A DNA stretch of 64,000 nucleotides from Limanda limanda (lineage: Eukaryota > Chordata > Actinopteri > Pleuronectiformes > Pleuronectidae), in the NCBI RefSeq assembly GCF_963576545.1, contig NC_083649.1, forward strand, positions 8,548,406 through 8,612,405. Direction: 5' to 3'. The translations under genes were made by a program, and so were the position numbers. The stretch's first letter is position 1. Each line of letters opens with the position of its first letter. Of this stretch, positions 1 to 10,707 are shown piece by piece. The notes under the pieces were generated by a model. It was not told where the DNA came from. It did no database searches and was given only the letters and a program-made list of their open reading frames with translations.

Positions 1-389
1 ATATAATGGCAGAGTAGCAAAAAGAAAAAAAGATCATAGTCAGCAATACACCGAAACAAAACAGATGAAAGAACTAGAATGAAACAATAAAGGAACAAAT
101 TAAAACAATAAAATTAAATTAAGAAATATAGTTACATGTTTGTAAAATAAACTTGCAGTTATCACACAGTGCATGAGTAGAAATAAATGCAATTAGCAAA
201 GAACTTCTGTCTTTAAATGAGTTATTTTATTTCACACTTATTCTTTTAAAAACATCACTTGATTTGAGGATTAAATATAATAATTATTATAATTTCATAT
301 CACAACATTTTTGGGATTCTAACATATTTATTCACTCACTCATTGATTCTTCTGTAATAGACGTAATGTCCTGAACAGAACAGAAAGAT

Positions 390-1373
390 TTACCTGACAA
401 TAACTTTCTTTACTTTAATCCCGGATTTCTTTCTGATCTTTAATAATTTTCTCACAGATTCTTTTATTTCTTGCGTCTGCAGAACATAGATAATCGGGTT
501 CAAGGTGGGAGGAAAGACGGAGCTCAGAGACAAGTTAATGATCCTGGCATTGGGATGAATATTATTCGCAAACATAAATGTGACTAATATCGGGATGAAG
601 TAGATGGCCACGAGTGACAGATGAGCTGTGCAGGTTTTTAAGGCCTTCAGCCGCCCCTGAACCGTGGTCACTTTGGTCAAAGCATAGCTGATGTACAGGT
701 ACATGCACACGATGAATATCAGAGGGAACCAGAGGATGAGAGTTGATAAAAGCTTGGCCATGATAAAACTGGGTGTGATGTCATTGCAGGCCAGACGATA
801 CAACTGGCCGTGGTCACAGAAAAAACTCCTGATCACTACGGACTGACAGAAGGAGAGTCTGGTGAGAAGGCCGGCTGCGATCAGTACCACAGTGACGATA
901 GAGAGCCAAAAAGAGGCAATAACACAAAACATGGACCTGTGAGTGATCTTCACATGGTATTGCAGCGGGTAACCGATCGCTATGAGTCTGTCGTAAGAGA
1001 GGGCCACCAGGTTGAGAGACTGCATGGAGAGGCAGGTGTAGCAGAAGAACAGGAAGGTCAGGCAGTCGTTGTAGGGGATCTGGTGATGGTTGAACAGGAA
1101 GACGTCCAGGACCTTCGGCACCAGAGCAGAGTTACCGAACAGGTCTGTAAAGGCCAGGTTAAAAACTATGATATACTTTGGAGTTCTCAGATTGGGATCC
1201 AAACATATTACGGCCATGACTGCAGTGTTTGCCAGCACGGAAAAGATATACAGAAAACACAGAAAGATGTAATAATACTTAACATGAGGTATTCCGATAA
1301 ATCCGCTTATTATGAAATATGCAGGATGCACAAAGGTGATGTTCTTCCCGAGAGCCGAGTTGAAAAACTCCAT
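390..1373 (-). CDS. Odorant receptor, array copy 1 (327 aa, intronless)
   Basis: Seven-transmembrane G-protein-coupled odorant receptor, expected in the cilia of olfactory neurons. Numbering from the methionine at 1373: N-glycosylation sequon N11-I-T; TM1 with the AN variant of the usual GN pair (49-50); LRTPKY at 62-67, matching the odorant-receptor LHTPMY motif; Cys104 before TM3; SYDRLIAI at 126-133, the MAYDRYVAIC counterpart; loop-2 cysteines 176, 186 and 196; KALKTCTAHL at 243-252; and PTLNPIIY at 289-296. The frame opens 34 codons earlier (1475), but a TATAAA at 1500-1505 would place transcription start almost on that codon. The inner methionine also gives the usual family length, so I chose it. 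A poly(A) signal lies at 327-332. Met224 is unique to this copy. The subfamily was not assigned. Confidence 0.93.
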   Translation of the reverse strand: MEFFNSALGKNITFVHPAYFIISGFIGIPHVKYYYIFLCFLYIFSVLANTAVMAVICLDPNLRTPKYIIVFNLAFTDLFGNSALVPKVLDVFLFNHHQIPYNDCLTFLFFCYTCLSMQSLNLVALSYDRLIAIGYPLQYHVKITHRSMFCVIASFWLSIVTVVLIAAGLLTRLSFCQSVVIRSFFCDHGQLYRLACNDITPSFIMAKLLSTLILWFPLIFIVCMYLYISYALTKVTTVQGRLKALKTCTAHLSLVAIYFIPILVTFMFANNIHPNARIINLSLSSVFPPTLNPIIYVLQTQEIKESVRKLLKIRKKSGIKVKKVIVR

Positions 1374-1499
1374 AGTGAAAGATGGAGTGAGTTGAAGGAG
1401 AGTGCACCAGGTTCTCTTGTGTGGAGGATGGAGGTGAGCTTGTCTCACTCTGTTCTGATGAAGAAGCTCCGACAAGCTTTATTCAAATGTGATCATCTG

Positions 1500-1540
1500 T
1501 TTATATCATAGATGGTCAGCGTCTGGTCCCTTGAGTCTGC
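1500..1540 (-). promoter_or_regulatory. Receptor copy 1 promoter: TATA box and Olf/EBF-like site
   Basis: On the minus strand TATAAA (1500-1505) lies about 127 bp before the chosen start codon. A TCCCTTGAGT sequence at 1527-1536 resembles the Olf/EBF consensus TCCCNNGGGA at 7 of 10 positions. TAAT-type homeodomain cores lie at about 1628-1640. Odorant receptor promoters are known to combine EBF and homeodomain sites; use here is inferred. Confidence 0.45.
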
Positions 1541-1926
1541 TGAATGCAAGCAGGAAGAAACTTCTCAGTACAACTATTATACTTCATTTATTATAGTATA
1601 TAATATATTTATTTCATATTATATTACATTAATGTAATTGGAGCTTCTATTTTTATGTATTTTTACTGTATTTTAGTTTGTGACTGTTTAGTTAGTTTGC
1701 TGTGTTTAATTCATTTGTTTTCTATAGAGATAATCACTGATGTACAATAAACCCTAAAGGCACAATTAACACACTCAAGAGGAAACATGTATAAATGATT
1801 GAAGATCTTAAAGGTTATAAGATGCACTCACAACCTTAATACTGCAAATACAACAAGGCTTTGCATTAATTTACTTTTACACCCCAATTTAATGATATTA
1901 ACATATATTCTCTTGTCAAAAAATGA

Positions 1927-2058
1927 GTGGATGGATGGGTGAGAGAGAGAGAAGAGGCGTGATTCAGGAAAATGATCTAGCCGGGATCCAAACCAGGGAC
2001 CTGCAGCTCAAAGCTCACGTGCCTAGAATAAGGTTTTTTGATATACTGAGGTCTCTGC
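1927..2058 (-). mobile_element. tRNA-derived SINE relic in receptor spacer 1
   Basis: The minus strand carries an RNA polymerase III B-box-like GGTTTGGATCC (GGTTTGAATCC in the spacer-5 copy), then CCCGGCTCGACC, then a CT-rich tail ending in CCCATCCATCC. This is the layout of a common teleost tRNA-derived SINE, as I recall it. The A box is degraded. The same relic recurs in the next four spacers, so it predates the array. Confidence 0.5.
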
Positions 2059-2571
2059 TTTTATATATAATATGGAACAAGAAAGTATAATGAAAGATAT
2101 GATCTGTTCACATCTGACCACAGACATGAAGATGTGCATCAAATCCTCCTGCAGCTAAAAAGAGACACTGTCGGCCAAAATATCCCAGAAACTGACTTTA
2201 TTCCACGACGACGATGATGAACAGCTTTTTAAAAAAAAATTCTCAATCATCTTACAACTCTTGAAGTTCACATTTACAGAATCTGCACCTCCTGAAGATA
2301 GTTCACAATAAAATCCACAATAAAAGAGACGTCATGATGTCCTTGAACGGCAGCAGAGGTTTAATATGAACTGTTTCCGGAGAGAGTGAAGTGCTGCAGA
2401 AGAGAAAAACACATAAAGACAGAAAAGCTCTCATTCTGTTTTACTTTATGAGGAATCACTAATCACGAAGAATCCAAAAGTTTGATCAGATATTATCTTT
2501 CTTCTTTCATCATTGATTTAAAAAATACAAATGTGAAAATCATATTCTTTTCCCATCTAAAGTGTTGCATG

Positions 2572-2871
2572 TGTGGAGGAAAATTCCACTGACCAGTGTC
2601 TAAGGTTGTGACCTTGGTAAACAGGGAGTATGCTACAGCGGACGGACACAGCAGATAGACACAGAGGAGGATTTCATGTCTTTTTTCCTTTTACGTGTTA
2701 TGAAGCACCTCTTTGTATTAGTTCTGGCTTTTTTGAACTTGCGGCCAGTTGTTCCATTTTGAGCCCCCGTGCTTGTTGTATAAACTCTGCATGCTTACTA
2801 TTATAAAGAATCAAAGCAACTCCAGTCTGGGAATTTCTTTATTTCAAATCTCAAGATGAATTTCCATCACA
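2572..2871 (+). mobile_element. Solo LTR in receptor spacer 1
   Basis: A 300-bp block begins TGTG and ends CACA, flanked by CATG on both sides (2568-2571 and 2872-2875). Units 4 and 5 have the uninterrupted site GTTGCATGAAAT, which confirms a clean insertion with a 4-bp target duplication. Inside is TATAAA at 2779-2784 followed by ATTATAAAG about 20 bp later, as expected of an LTR promoter on the plus strand. No internal retroviral sequence remains. The family was not identified. Confidence 0.72.
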
Positions 2872-2901
2872 CATGAAATATGTGAAAAATTACAAATACT
2901 T

Positions 2902-2903
<2 letters not shown>

Positions 2904-2950
<47 letters not shown>
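2904..2950. repeat. (AT)n microsatellite
   Basis: About 23 AT repeats. The homologous site holds only a short (TA)n run in the other spacers, so the expansion is private to spacer 1. Confidence 0.95.
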
Positions 2951-2955
<5 letters not shown>

Positions 2956-3426
2956 AACTGATGATAACAATAATAAACTTTATTTCTACAGCACGCTTTA
3001 ACGAAAACAAAGTTACAACGTGCGTCACAAAATCAGATATAAGGGCAGAGTTGCAAAAAGAAAAACAGATCATAGTCAGCAATACAATGAAACAAAACAG
3101 ATGAAAGAACTAGAATGAAACAATTAAGGAACAAAATTAAAGCAATAAAATTAAATTAAGAAATTTAGTTACATGTTTGTAAAATAAACTTGCAGTTATC
3201 ACACAGTGCATGAGTATAAATAAATGCAATTAGCAAAGAACTTCTGTCTTTAAATGAATTATTTTATTTCACACTTCTTCTTTTAAAAACGTAACTTGAT
3301 TTGAGGATTAAATGTAATAATTATTATAATTTCATATCACAACATTTGTGGTATTCTAACACATTTATTCACTCACTCATTGATTCTTCTGTAATAGACG
3401 TAGTGTCCTGAACAGAACAGAAATAT
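2951..3426. other. Receptor spacer segment with short retroelement-like stretch
   Basis: Near 2965-3060 the text CTTTATTTCTACAGCAC...GTTACAACGTGCGTCAC resembles the 3' part of interspersed repeats common in fish; it recurs at the homologous place in each unit. The rest is AT-rich 3' flank of receptor copy 2 with poly(A) signals. No gene seen. Confidence 0.4.
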
Positions 3427-4410
3427 TTACCTGACAATAACTTTCTTTACTTTAATCCCGGATTTCTTTCTGATCTTTAATAATTTTCTCACAGATTCTT
3501 TTATTTCTTGCGTCTGCAGAACATAGATAATCGGGTTCAAGGTGGGAGGAAAGACGGAGGTCAGAGACAAGTTAATGATCCTGGCATTGGGATTAATATT
3601 CTTCGCAAACATAAATGTGACTAATATCGGGATAAAGTAGATGGCCACGAGTGACAGATGAGCTGTGCAGGTTTTTAAGGCCTTCAGCCTCCCCTGAACC
3701 GTGGTCACTTTGGTCAAAGCATAGCTGATGTACAGGTAAGTGCACAAGATGAATATCAGAGGGAACCAGAGGATGAGATATGTTAACAGAAAGGATATGA
3801 TAGCAGTGGGTGTGGTGTCGTTGCAGGCCAGACGATACAACTGGCCGTGGTCACAGAAATAACTCCTGATCACTACGGACTGACAGAAGGAGAGTCTGGT
3901 GAGAAGGCCGGCTACGATCAGTACCACAGTGACGATAGAGAGCCAAAAAGAGGCAATAACACAAAACATGGACCTGTGAGTGATCTTCACATGGTATTGC
4001 AGCGGGTAACCGATTGCTATGAGTCTGTCGTAGGAGAGAGCCACCAGGTTGAGAGACTGCATGGAGAGGCAGGTGTAGCAGAAGAACAGGAAGGTCAGGC
4101 AGTCATTGTAGGGGATCTGGTGATGGTTGAACAGGAAGACGTCCAGGACCTTCGGCACCAGAGCAGAGTTACCGAACAGGTCTGTAAAGGCCAGGTTAAA
4201 AACTATGATATACTTTGGAGTTCTCAGATTGGGATCCAAACATATTACGGCCATGACTGCAGTGTTTGCCAGCACGGAAAAGATATACAGAAAACACAGA
4301 AAGATGTAATAATACTTAACATGAGGTATTCCAATAAATCCGCTTATTATGAAATACGCAGGACGCACAAAGGTGATGTTCTTCCCGAGAGCTGAGTTGA
4401 AAAACTCCAT
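3427..4410 (-). CDS. Odorant receptor, array copy 2 (327 aa)
   Basis: Intact copy of the same receptor; the frame can be extended to 4512. Relative to copy 1 it has Arg16, Val166, Tyr184, Leu222, Thr224, Lys270, Asn273 and Thr284. Its strongest difference is residues 199-211, which read TTPTAIISFLLTY where copy 1 has ITPSFIMAKLLST. This is the end of extracellular loop 2 and the outer part of TM5, a region that contributes to ligand binding in the receptor family. All family motifs are kept. Tyr184 is shared with copies 5 and 6, and Leu222 with copy 5, so its similarities do not follow one tree. It lies between the two LTR-bearing spacers. Confidence 0.93.
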   Translation of the reverse strand: MEFFNSALGKNITFVRPAYFIISGFIGIPHVKYYYIFLCFLYIFSVLANTAVMAVICLDPNLRTPKYIIVFNLAFTDLFGNSALVPKVLDVFLFNHHQIPYNDCLTFLFFCYTCLSMQSLNLVALSYDRLIAIGYPLQYHVKITHRSMFCVIASFWLSIVTVVLIVAGLLTRLSFCQSVVIRSYFCDHGQLYRLACNDTTPTAIISFLLTYLILWFPLIFILCTYLYISYALTKVTTVQGRLKALKTCTAHLSLVAIYFIPILVTFMFAKNINPNARIINLSLTSVFPPTLNPIIYVLQTQEIKESVRKLLKIRKKSGIKVKKVIVR

Positions 4411-4533
4411 AGTGAAAGATGGAGTGAGGTGAAGGAGAGTGCAGCAGGTTCTCTTGTGTGGAGGATGGAGGTGAGCTCGTCTCACTCTGTTCTGATGAAG
4501 AAGCTCCGACAAGCTTTATTCACTGATCATCTG

Positions 4534-4574
4534 TTTATATCATAGATGGTCAGAGTCTGGTCCCTGGAGTCTGC
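4534..4574 (-). promoter_or_regulatory. Receptor copy 2 promoter: TATA box and Olf/EBF-like site
   Basis: TATAAA at 4534-4539 on the minus strand. The upstream site reads TCCCTGGAGT, one base closer to the EBF consensus than in copies 1 and 4. Confidence 0.45.
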
Positions 4575-4960
4575 TGAATGCAAGCAGGAAGAAACTTCTC
4601 AATACAACTATTATACTTCATTTATTATAGTATATAATATATTTATTTCATATTATATTACATTAATGTAATTGGAGCTTCTATTTGTATGTATTTTTAC
4701 TGTATTTTAGTTTGTGACTGTTTAGTTAGTTTGCTGTGTTTAATTCATTTGTTTTCTATAGAGATAATCACTGATGTACAATAAACCCTAAAGGCACAAT
4801 TAACACACTCAAGAGGAAACATGTATAAATGATAGAGGATCTTAAAGGTTATAAGATGCACTCACAACCTTAATACTGCAAATACAACAAGGCTTTGCAT
4901 TAATTTACTTTTACACCCCAATTTAATGATATTAACATATATTCTCTTGTCAAAAAATGA

Positions 4961-5091
4961 GTGGATGGATGGGTGAGAGAGAGAGAAGAGGCGTGATTCA
5001 GGAAAATGGTCGAGCCGGGATCCAAACCAGGGACCTGCAGCTCAAAGCTCACGTGCCTAGAATCAGGTTCTTTGATATACTGAGGTCTCTG
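4961..5091 (-). mobile_element. tRNA-derived SINE relic in spacer 2
   Basis: Unit-homologous copy of the SINE relic in spacer 1, with a B-box-like segment and CT-rich tail. Confidence 0.5.
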
Positions 5092-5605
5092 CTTTTATAT
5101 ATAATATGGAACAAGAAAGTTTAATGAAAGATATGATCTGTTCACATCTGACCACAGACATGAAGATGTGCATCAAATCCTCCTGCAGCTAAAAAGAGAC
5201 ACTGTCGGCCAAAATATCTCAGAAACTGACTTTATTCCACGACGACGACGATGAACAGCTTTTGAAAAAAAAATTCTCAATCATCTTACAAATCTTGAAG
5301 TTCACATTTACAGAATCTGCACTTCCTGAAGATGATTCACAATAAAATCCACAATAAAAGAGACGTCATGATGTCCTTGAACGGCAGCAGAGGTTTAATA
5401 TGAACTGTTTCCGGAGAGAGTGAAGTGCTGCAGAAGAGAAAAACACATAAAGACAGAAAATTTCTCATTCTGTTTTACTTTATGAGGAATCACTAATCAC
5501 GAAGAATCCAAAAGTTTGATCAGATATTATCTTTCTTCTTTCATCATTGATTTAAAAAATACAAATGTGAAAATCATATTCTTTTCCCATCTAAAGTGTT
5601 GCATG

Positions 5606-5905
5606 TGTGGAGGAAAATTCCACTGACCAGTGTCTAAGGTTGTGACCTTGGTAAACAGGGAGTATGCTACAGCGGACGGACACAGCAGATCGACACAGAG
5701 GAGGATTTCATGTCTTTTTTCCTTTTACGTTTTATGAAGCACCTCTTTGTATTAGTTCTGGCTTTTTTGAACTTGCGGCCAGTTGTTCCATTTTGAGCCC
5801 CCGTGCTTGTTGTATAAACTCTGCATGCTTACTATTATAAAGAATCAAAGCAACTCCAGACTGGGAATTTCTTTATTTCAAATCTCAAGATGAATTTCCA
5901 TCACA
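5606..5905 (+). mobile_element. Solo LTR in receptor spacer 2
   Basis: Same 300-bp LTR with only a few substitutions relative to the spacer-1 copy. Its right-hand duplicate has decayed to CTTG (5906-5909). It occupies the same unit position, 3034 bp from the first, so it was copied by unit duplication and not by a second insertion. Confidence 0.72.
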
Positions 5906-6432
5906 CTTGAAATATGTGAAAAATTACAAATACTTTGATATATATATATATATATACAGAAAACTGATGATAACAATAATAAACTTTATTTCTACAGCAC
6001 GCTTTAACGAAAACAAAGTTACAACGTGCATCACAAAATCAGATATAAGGGCAGAGTTGCAAAAAGAAAAAAAGATCATAGTCAGCAATACAATGAAACA
6101 AAACAGATGAAAGAACTAGAATGAAACAATAAAGGAACAAAATTAAAACAATAAAATTAAATTAAGAAATTTAGTTACATGTTTGTAAAATAAACTTGCA
6201 GTTATCACACAGTGCATGAGTATAAATAAATGCAATTATTAAAGAACTTCTGTCTTTAAATGAATTATTTTATTTCACACTTCTTCTTTTAAAAACGTAA
6301 CTTGATTTGAGGATTAAATGTAATAATTATTATAATTTCATATCACAACATTTGTGGTATTCTAACACATTAATTCACTCACTCATTGATTCTTCTGTAA
6401 TAGACGTAATGTCCTGAACAGAACAGAAATAT

Positions 6433-7416
6433 TTACCTGACAATAACTTTCTTTCCTTTAATCCCGGATTTCTTTCTGATCTTTAATAATTTTCTCACAG
6501 ATTCTTTTATTTCTTGCGTCTGCAGAACATAGATAATCGGGTTCAAGGTGGGAGGAAAGACGGAGCTCAGAGACAAGTTAATGATCCTGGCATTGGGATG
6601 AATATTATTCGCAAACATAAATGTGACTAATATCGGGATGAAGTAGATGGCCACGAGTGACAGATGAGCTGTGCAGGTTTTTAAGGCCTTCAGCCGCCCC
6701 TGAACCGTGGTCACTTTGGTCAAAGCATAGCTGATGTACAGGTACGTGCACACGATGAATATCAGAGGGAACCAGAGGATGAGAGTTGATAAAAGCTTGG
6801 CCATGATAAAACTGGGTGTGATGTTGTTGCAGGCCAGACGATACAACTGGCCGTGGTCACAGAAAAAACTCCTGATCACTACGGACTGACAGAAGGAGAG
6901 TCTGGTGAGAAGGCCGGCTGCGATCAGTACCACAGTGACGATAGAGAGCCAAAAAGAGGCAATAACACAAAACATGGACCTGTGAGTGATCTTCACATGG
7001 TATTGCAGCGGGTAACCGATCGCTATGAGTCTGTCGTAGGAGAGAGCCACCAGGTTGAGAGACTGCATGGAGAGGCAGGTGTAGCAGAAGAACAGGAAGG
7101 TCAGGCAGTCGTTGTAGGGGATCTGGTGATGGTTGAACAGGAAGACGTCCAGGACCTTCGGCACCAGAGCAGAGTTACCGAACAGGTCTGTAAAGGCCAG
7201 GTTAAAAACTATGATATACTTTGGAGTTCTCAGATTGGGATCCAAACATATTACGGCCATGACTGCAGTGTTTGCCAGCACGGAAAAGATATACAGAAAA
7301 CACAGAAAGATGTAATAATACTTAACATGAGGTATTCCGATAAATCCGCTTATTATGAAATACGCAGGATGCACAAAGGTGATGTTCTTCCCGAGAGCCG
7401 AGTTGAAAAACTCCAT
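6433..7416 (-). CDS. Odorant receptor, array copy 3 (327 aa)
   Basis: Intact, and the copy closest to copy 1 in protein sequence: it shares ITPSFIMAKLLST at 199-211 and Phe184. It differs at Thr224 and Gly321. Asp198 is replaced by Asn, which creates a second extracellular N-glycosylation sequon, N198-I-T, at the end of loop 2; no other copy has it. Whether it is used cannot be seen from sequence. The longer frame begins at 7518 and the promoter TATAAA is at 7543-7548, again too close to the distal methionine to favour it. Copies 1 and 3 also share a 3-bp insertion just upstream of the coding region relative to the other four. Confidence 0.93.
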   Translation of the reverse strand: MEFFNSALGKNITFVHPAYFIISGFIGIPHVKYYYIFLCFLYIFSVLANTAVMAVICLDPNLRTPKYIIVFNLAFTDLFGNSALVPKVLDVFLFNHHQIPYNDCLTFLFFCYTCLSMQSLNLVALSYDRLIAIGYPLQYHVKITHRSMFCVIASFWLSIVTVVLIAAGLLTRLSFCQSVVIRSFFCDHGQLYRLACNNITPSFIMAKLLSTLILWFPLIFIVCTYLYISYALTKVTTVQGRLKALKTCTAHLSLVAIYFIPILVTFMFANNIHPNARIINLSLSSVFPPTLNPIIYVLQTQEIKESVRKLLKIRKKSGIKGKKVIVR

Positions 7417-7542
7417 AGTGAAAGATGGAGTGAGGTGAAGGAGAGTGCAGCAGGTTCTCTTGTGTGGAGGATGGAGGTGAGCTTGTCTCACTCTGTTCTG
7501 ATGAAGAAGCTCCGACAAGCTTTATTCAAATGTGATCATCTG

Positions 7543-7583
7543 TTTATATCATAGATGGTCAGTGTCTGGTCCCTGGAGTCTGC
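7543..7583 (-). promoter_or_regulatory. Receptor copy 3 promoter: TATA box and Olf/EBF-like site
   Basis: TATAAA at 7543-7548, with the TCCCTGGAGT form of the Olf/EBF-like site just upstream. Spacing to the gene is 3 bp longer than in copies 2, 4, 5 and 6. Confidence 0.45.
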
Positions 7584-7969
7584 TGAATGCAAGCAGGAAG
7601 AAACTTCTCAATACAACTATTATACTTCATTTATTATAGTATATAATATATTTATTTCATATTATATTACATTAATGTAATTGGAGCTTCTATTTTTATG
7701 TATTTTTACTGTATTTTAGTTTGTGACTGTTTAGTTAGTTTGCTGTGTTTAATTCATTTGTTTTCTAGAGAGATAATCACTGATGTACAATAAACCCTAA
7801 AGGCACAATTAACACACTCAAGAGGAAACATGTATAAATGATAGAGGATCTTAAAGGTTATAAGATGCACTCACAACCTTAATACTGCAAATACAACAAG
7901 GCTTTGCATTAATTTACTTTTACACCCCAATTTAATGATATTAACATATATTCTCTTGTCAAAAAATTA

Positions 7970-8100
7970 GTGGATGGATGGGTGAGAGAGAGAGAAGAGG
8001 CGTGATTCAGGAAAATGGTCGAGCCGGGATCCAAACCAGGGACCTGCAGCTCAAAGCTCACGTGCCTAGAATCAGGTTCTTTGATATACTGAGGTCTCTG
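7970..8100 (-). mobile_element. tRNA-derived SINE relic in spacer 3
   Basis: Unit-homologous copy of the same SINE relic. Confidence 0.5.
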
Positions 8101-9174
8101 CTTTTATATATAATATGGAACAAGAAAGTTTAATGAAAGATATGATCTGTTCACATCTGACCACAGACATGAAGATGTGCATCAAATCCTCCTGCAGCTA
8201 AAAAGAGACACTGTCGGCCAAAATATCCCAGAAACTGACTTTATTCCACGACGACGATGATGAACAGCTTTAGAAGCATCTTTTCTCAATCATATTACAA
8301 ATCTTGAAGTTCACATATACAGAATCTGCACTTCCTGAAGATGTTTCACAATTAAATCCACAATAAAGGAGAAGTCATGATGTCCTTGAACGGCAGCAGA
8401 GGTTTAATATGAACTTGTGTTTCCAGAGAAAGTGAAGTGCTGCAGAAGAGAAAAACACATAAAGACAGAAAAGGTCTCGTTCTGTTTCACTTTATGAGGA
8501 ATCAATAATCACGAAGAAGCCAAAAGTTCGATCAGAAATGATCTTTCTTCTTTAATCATTGATTTAAAAATACAAATGTAAAAATCATCTTTTTTTGAAT
8601 CTTAAATGTTGCATAAAATATATGAAAAATGAAAAATACTCTGAAATATATATATACAGGAAACTGATGATAACAATACTAAACTTTATTTCTATAGCAT
8701 TTTTAAAAAAAAGTTACAAGGAGTCTCACAAAATCCAATATAAGTGCAAAGTTGAGAAAATAAAAATAGATCATAGTCAGCAATAGAGTAAATCAAAACA
8801 GTAAAGAACTAGAATGAAACAATATAGGAACAACAATAAAATGAAAATAAGAAATATAGTTACATGTTTGTAGAATAAACTTACAGTTATCACACAGTGC
8901 ATGAGTAGAAATAATGGCAATTAGCAAAGAACTTCTGTCTTTAAATGAGCTATTTTATTTCACACTTCTTCTTCAAAAACGTCACTTGATTTGAGGATTA
9001 AATGTAATAATTATTATAATTTCATATCACAACATTTGTGGGATTCTAACATATTTATTCACTCACATTTATTCACAATTCTTCTGGAATAAATTCATAT
9101 CAAAAACATTTGTGGTATTCTCACTCATTGATTTGACTGTAATAGACATAACCTCCTGAACAGAACACCAATTG

Positions 9175-10158
9175 TTAGTTGACAATAACTTTCTTTACTC
9201 TAATCCTGGATTTCTTTCTGATCTTTAAAAATTTTCTCAGAGAATCTTTTATTTCTTGGGTCTGCAGAACATAGATAATCGGGTTCAACGTGGGAGGAAT
9301 GACGAAGCTCAGAGACAAGTTAATGATCCTGGCATTGGGATGAATATTCTTCTGCAACATAAATGTGACTAATATCGGGATGAAGTAGATGGCCACGAGT
9401 GACAGATGAGCTGTGCAGGTTTTTAAGGCCTTCAGCCGCCCCTGAACCGTAGTCACGTTGGTCAAAGCATAGCTGATATACAGGTACGTGCACACGATGA
9501 ATATCAGAGGGAACCAGAGGATTAGAGCTGGTAACAGATAGGACATGATAAAACTGGGTGTGATGTCGTTGCAGGCCAGACGATACAACTGGCCGTGGTC
9601 ACAGAAAAAACTCCTGATCACTACGGACTGACAGAAGGAGAGTCTGGTGAGAAGGCCGGATACGATCAGTACCACAGTGACGATAGAGAGCCAAAAAGAG
9701 GCAATAACACAAAACATGGACCTGTGAGTGATCTTCACATGGTATTGCAGCGGGTAACGGATCGCTATGAGTCTGTCGTAGGAGAGAGCCACCAGGTTAA
9801 GAGACTGCATGGAGAGGCTGGTGTAGCAGAAGAACAGGAAGGTCAGACAGTCGTTGTAGGGGATCTGGTGATGGTTGAACAGGAAGACGTCCAGGACCTT
9901 CGGCACCAGAGCAGAGTTACTGAACAGGTCCGTAAAGGCCAGGTTAAAAACTATGATATACTTTGGAGTTCTCAGATTGGGATCCAAACATATTACGGCC
10001 ATGACTGCAGTGTTTGCCAGCACGGAAAAGATATACAGAAAACACAGAAAGATGTAATAATACTTAACATGAGGTATTCCGATAAATCCGCTTAATATGA
10101 AATATGCAGGATGCACAAAGGTGATGTTCTTCCCGAGAGCCGAGTTGAAAAACTCCAT
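9175..10158 (-). CDS. Odorant receptor, array copy 4 (327 aa)
   Basis: Intact and the most diverged copy. Differences from copy 1 include Leu22, Ser80, Ser114, Arg134 (after the DRL motif), Val166-Ser167, SYLLPA at 206-211, Thr224, Asn234, LQK at 268-270, Phe285 and Ile287. The C-tail reads KDSLRKFL in place of KESVRKLL and ends in Asn. The tail, the 206-211 segment and a duplicated stretch of about 60 bp in the 3' flank (about 9055-9120) are shared with copy 5, marking a 4/5 subgroup. Ser80 is shared with copy 6. The frame can be extended upstream to 10260. No motif residue is lost. Confidence 0.93.
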   Translation of the reverse strand: MEFFNSALGKNITFVHPAYFILSGFIGIPHVKYYYIFLCFLYIFSVLANTAVMAVICLDPNLRTPKYIIVFNLAFTDLFSNSALVPKVLDVFLFNHHQIPYNDCLTFLFFCYTSLSMQSLNLVALSYDRLIAIRYPLQYHVKITHRSMFCVIASFWLSIVTVVLIVSGLLTRLSFCQSVVIRSFFCDHGQLYRLACNDITPSFIMSYLLPALILWFPLIFIVCTYLYISYALTNVTTVQGRLKALKTCTAHLSLVAIYFIPILVTFMLQKNIHPNARIINLSLSFVIPPTLNPIIYVLQTQEIKDSLRKFLKIRKKSRIRVKKVIVN

Positions 10159-10281
10159 AGTGAAAGATGGAGTGAGTTGAAGGAGAGTGCACCAGGTTCT
10201 CTTGTGTGGAGGATGGAGGTGAGCTTGTCTCACTCTGTTCTGATGAAGAAGCTCCGACAAGCTTTATTCACTGATCATCTG

Positions 10282-10322
10282 TTTATATCATAGATGGTCA
10301 GCGTCTGGTCCCTTGAGTCTGC
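10282..10322 (-). promoter_or_regulatory. Receptor copy 4 promoter: TATA box and Olf/EBF-like site
   Basis: TATAAA at 10282-10287. The upstream site has the weaker TCCCTTGAGT form shared with copy 1. Confidence 0.45.
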
Positions 10323-10707
10323 TCAATGCAAGCAGGAAGAAACTTCTCAATACAACTATTATACTGCATTTATTATAGTACATAATATATTTATTTCATA
10401 TTATATTACATTAATGTAATTGGAGCTTCTATTTTTATGTATTTTTACTGTATTTTAGTTTGTGACTGTTTAGTTAGTTTGCTGTGTTTAATTCATTTGT
10501 TTTCTATAGAGATAATCACAGATGTACAATAAACCCTAAAGGCACAATTTACACACTCAAGAGGAAACATGTATAAATGATTGAGGATCTTAAAGGTTAT
10601 AAGATGCACTCACAACCTTAATACTGCAAATACAACAAGGCTTTGCATTAATTTGCTTTTACACCCAAATTAATGATATTAACATATATTCTCTTGTCAA
10701 AAAATGA

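Noticed and set aside
810..1511. Plus-strand open frames of 166-233 codons opposite every receptor gene (also at 3847, 6853, 9595, 12333 and 15023)
   Set aside because: They lie antisense to the receptors and are preserved only because the copies are nearly identical. They resemble no protein and lack a promoter of their own.
2572..5905. Reading the two LTRs as ends of one provirus that captured receptor copy 2
   Set aside because: Their spacing (3034 bp) equals the unit period, unit homology continues outside both, and no retroviral internal sequence, primer-binding site or polypurine tract is present.
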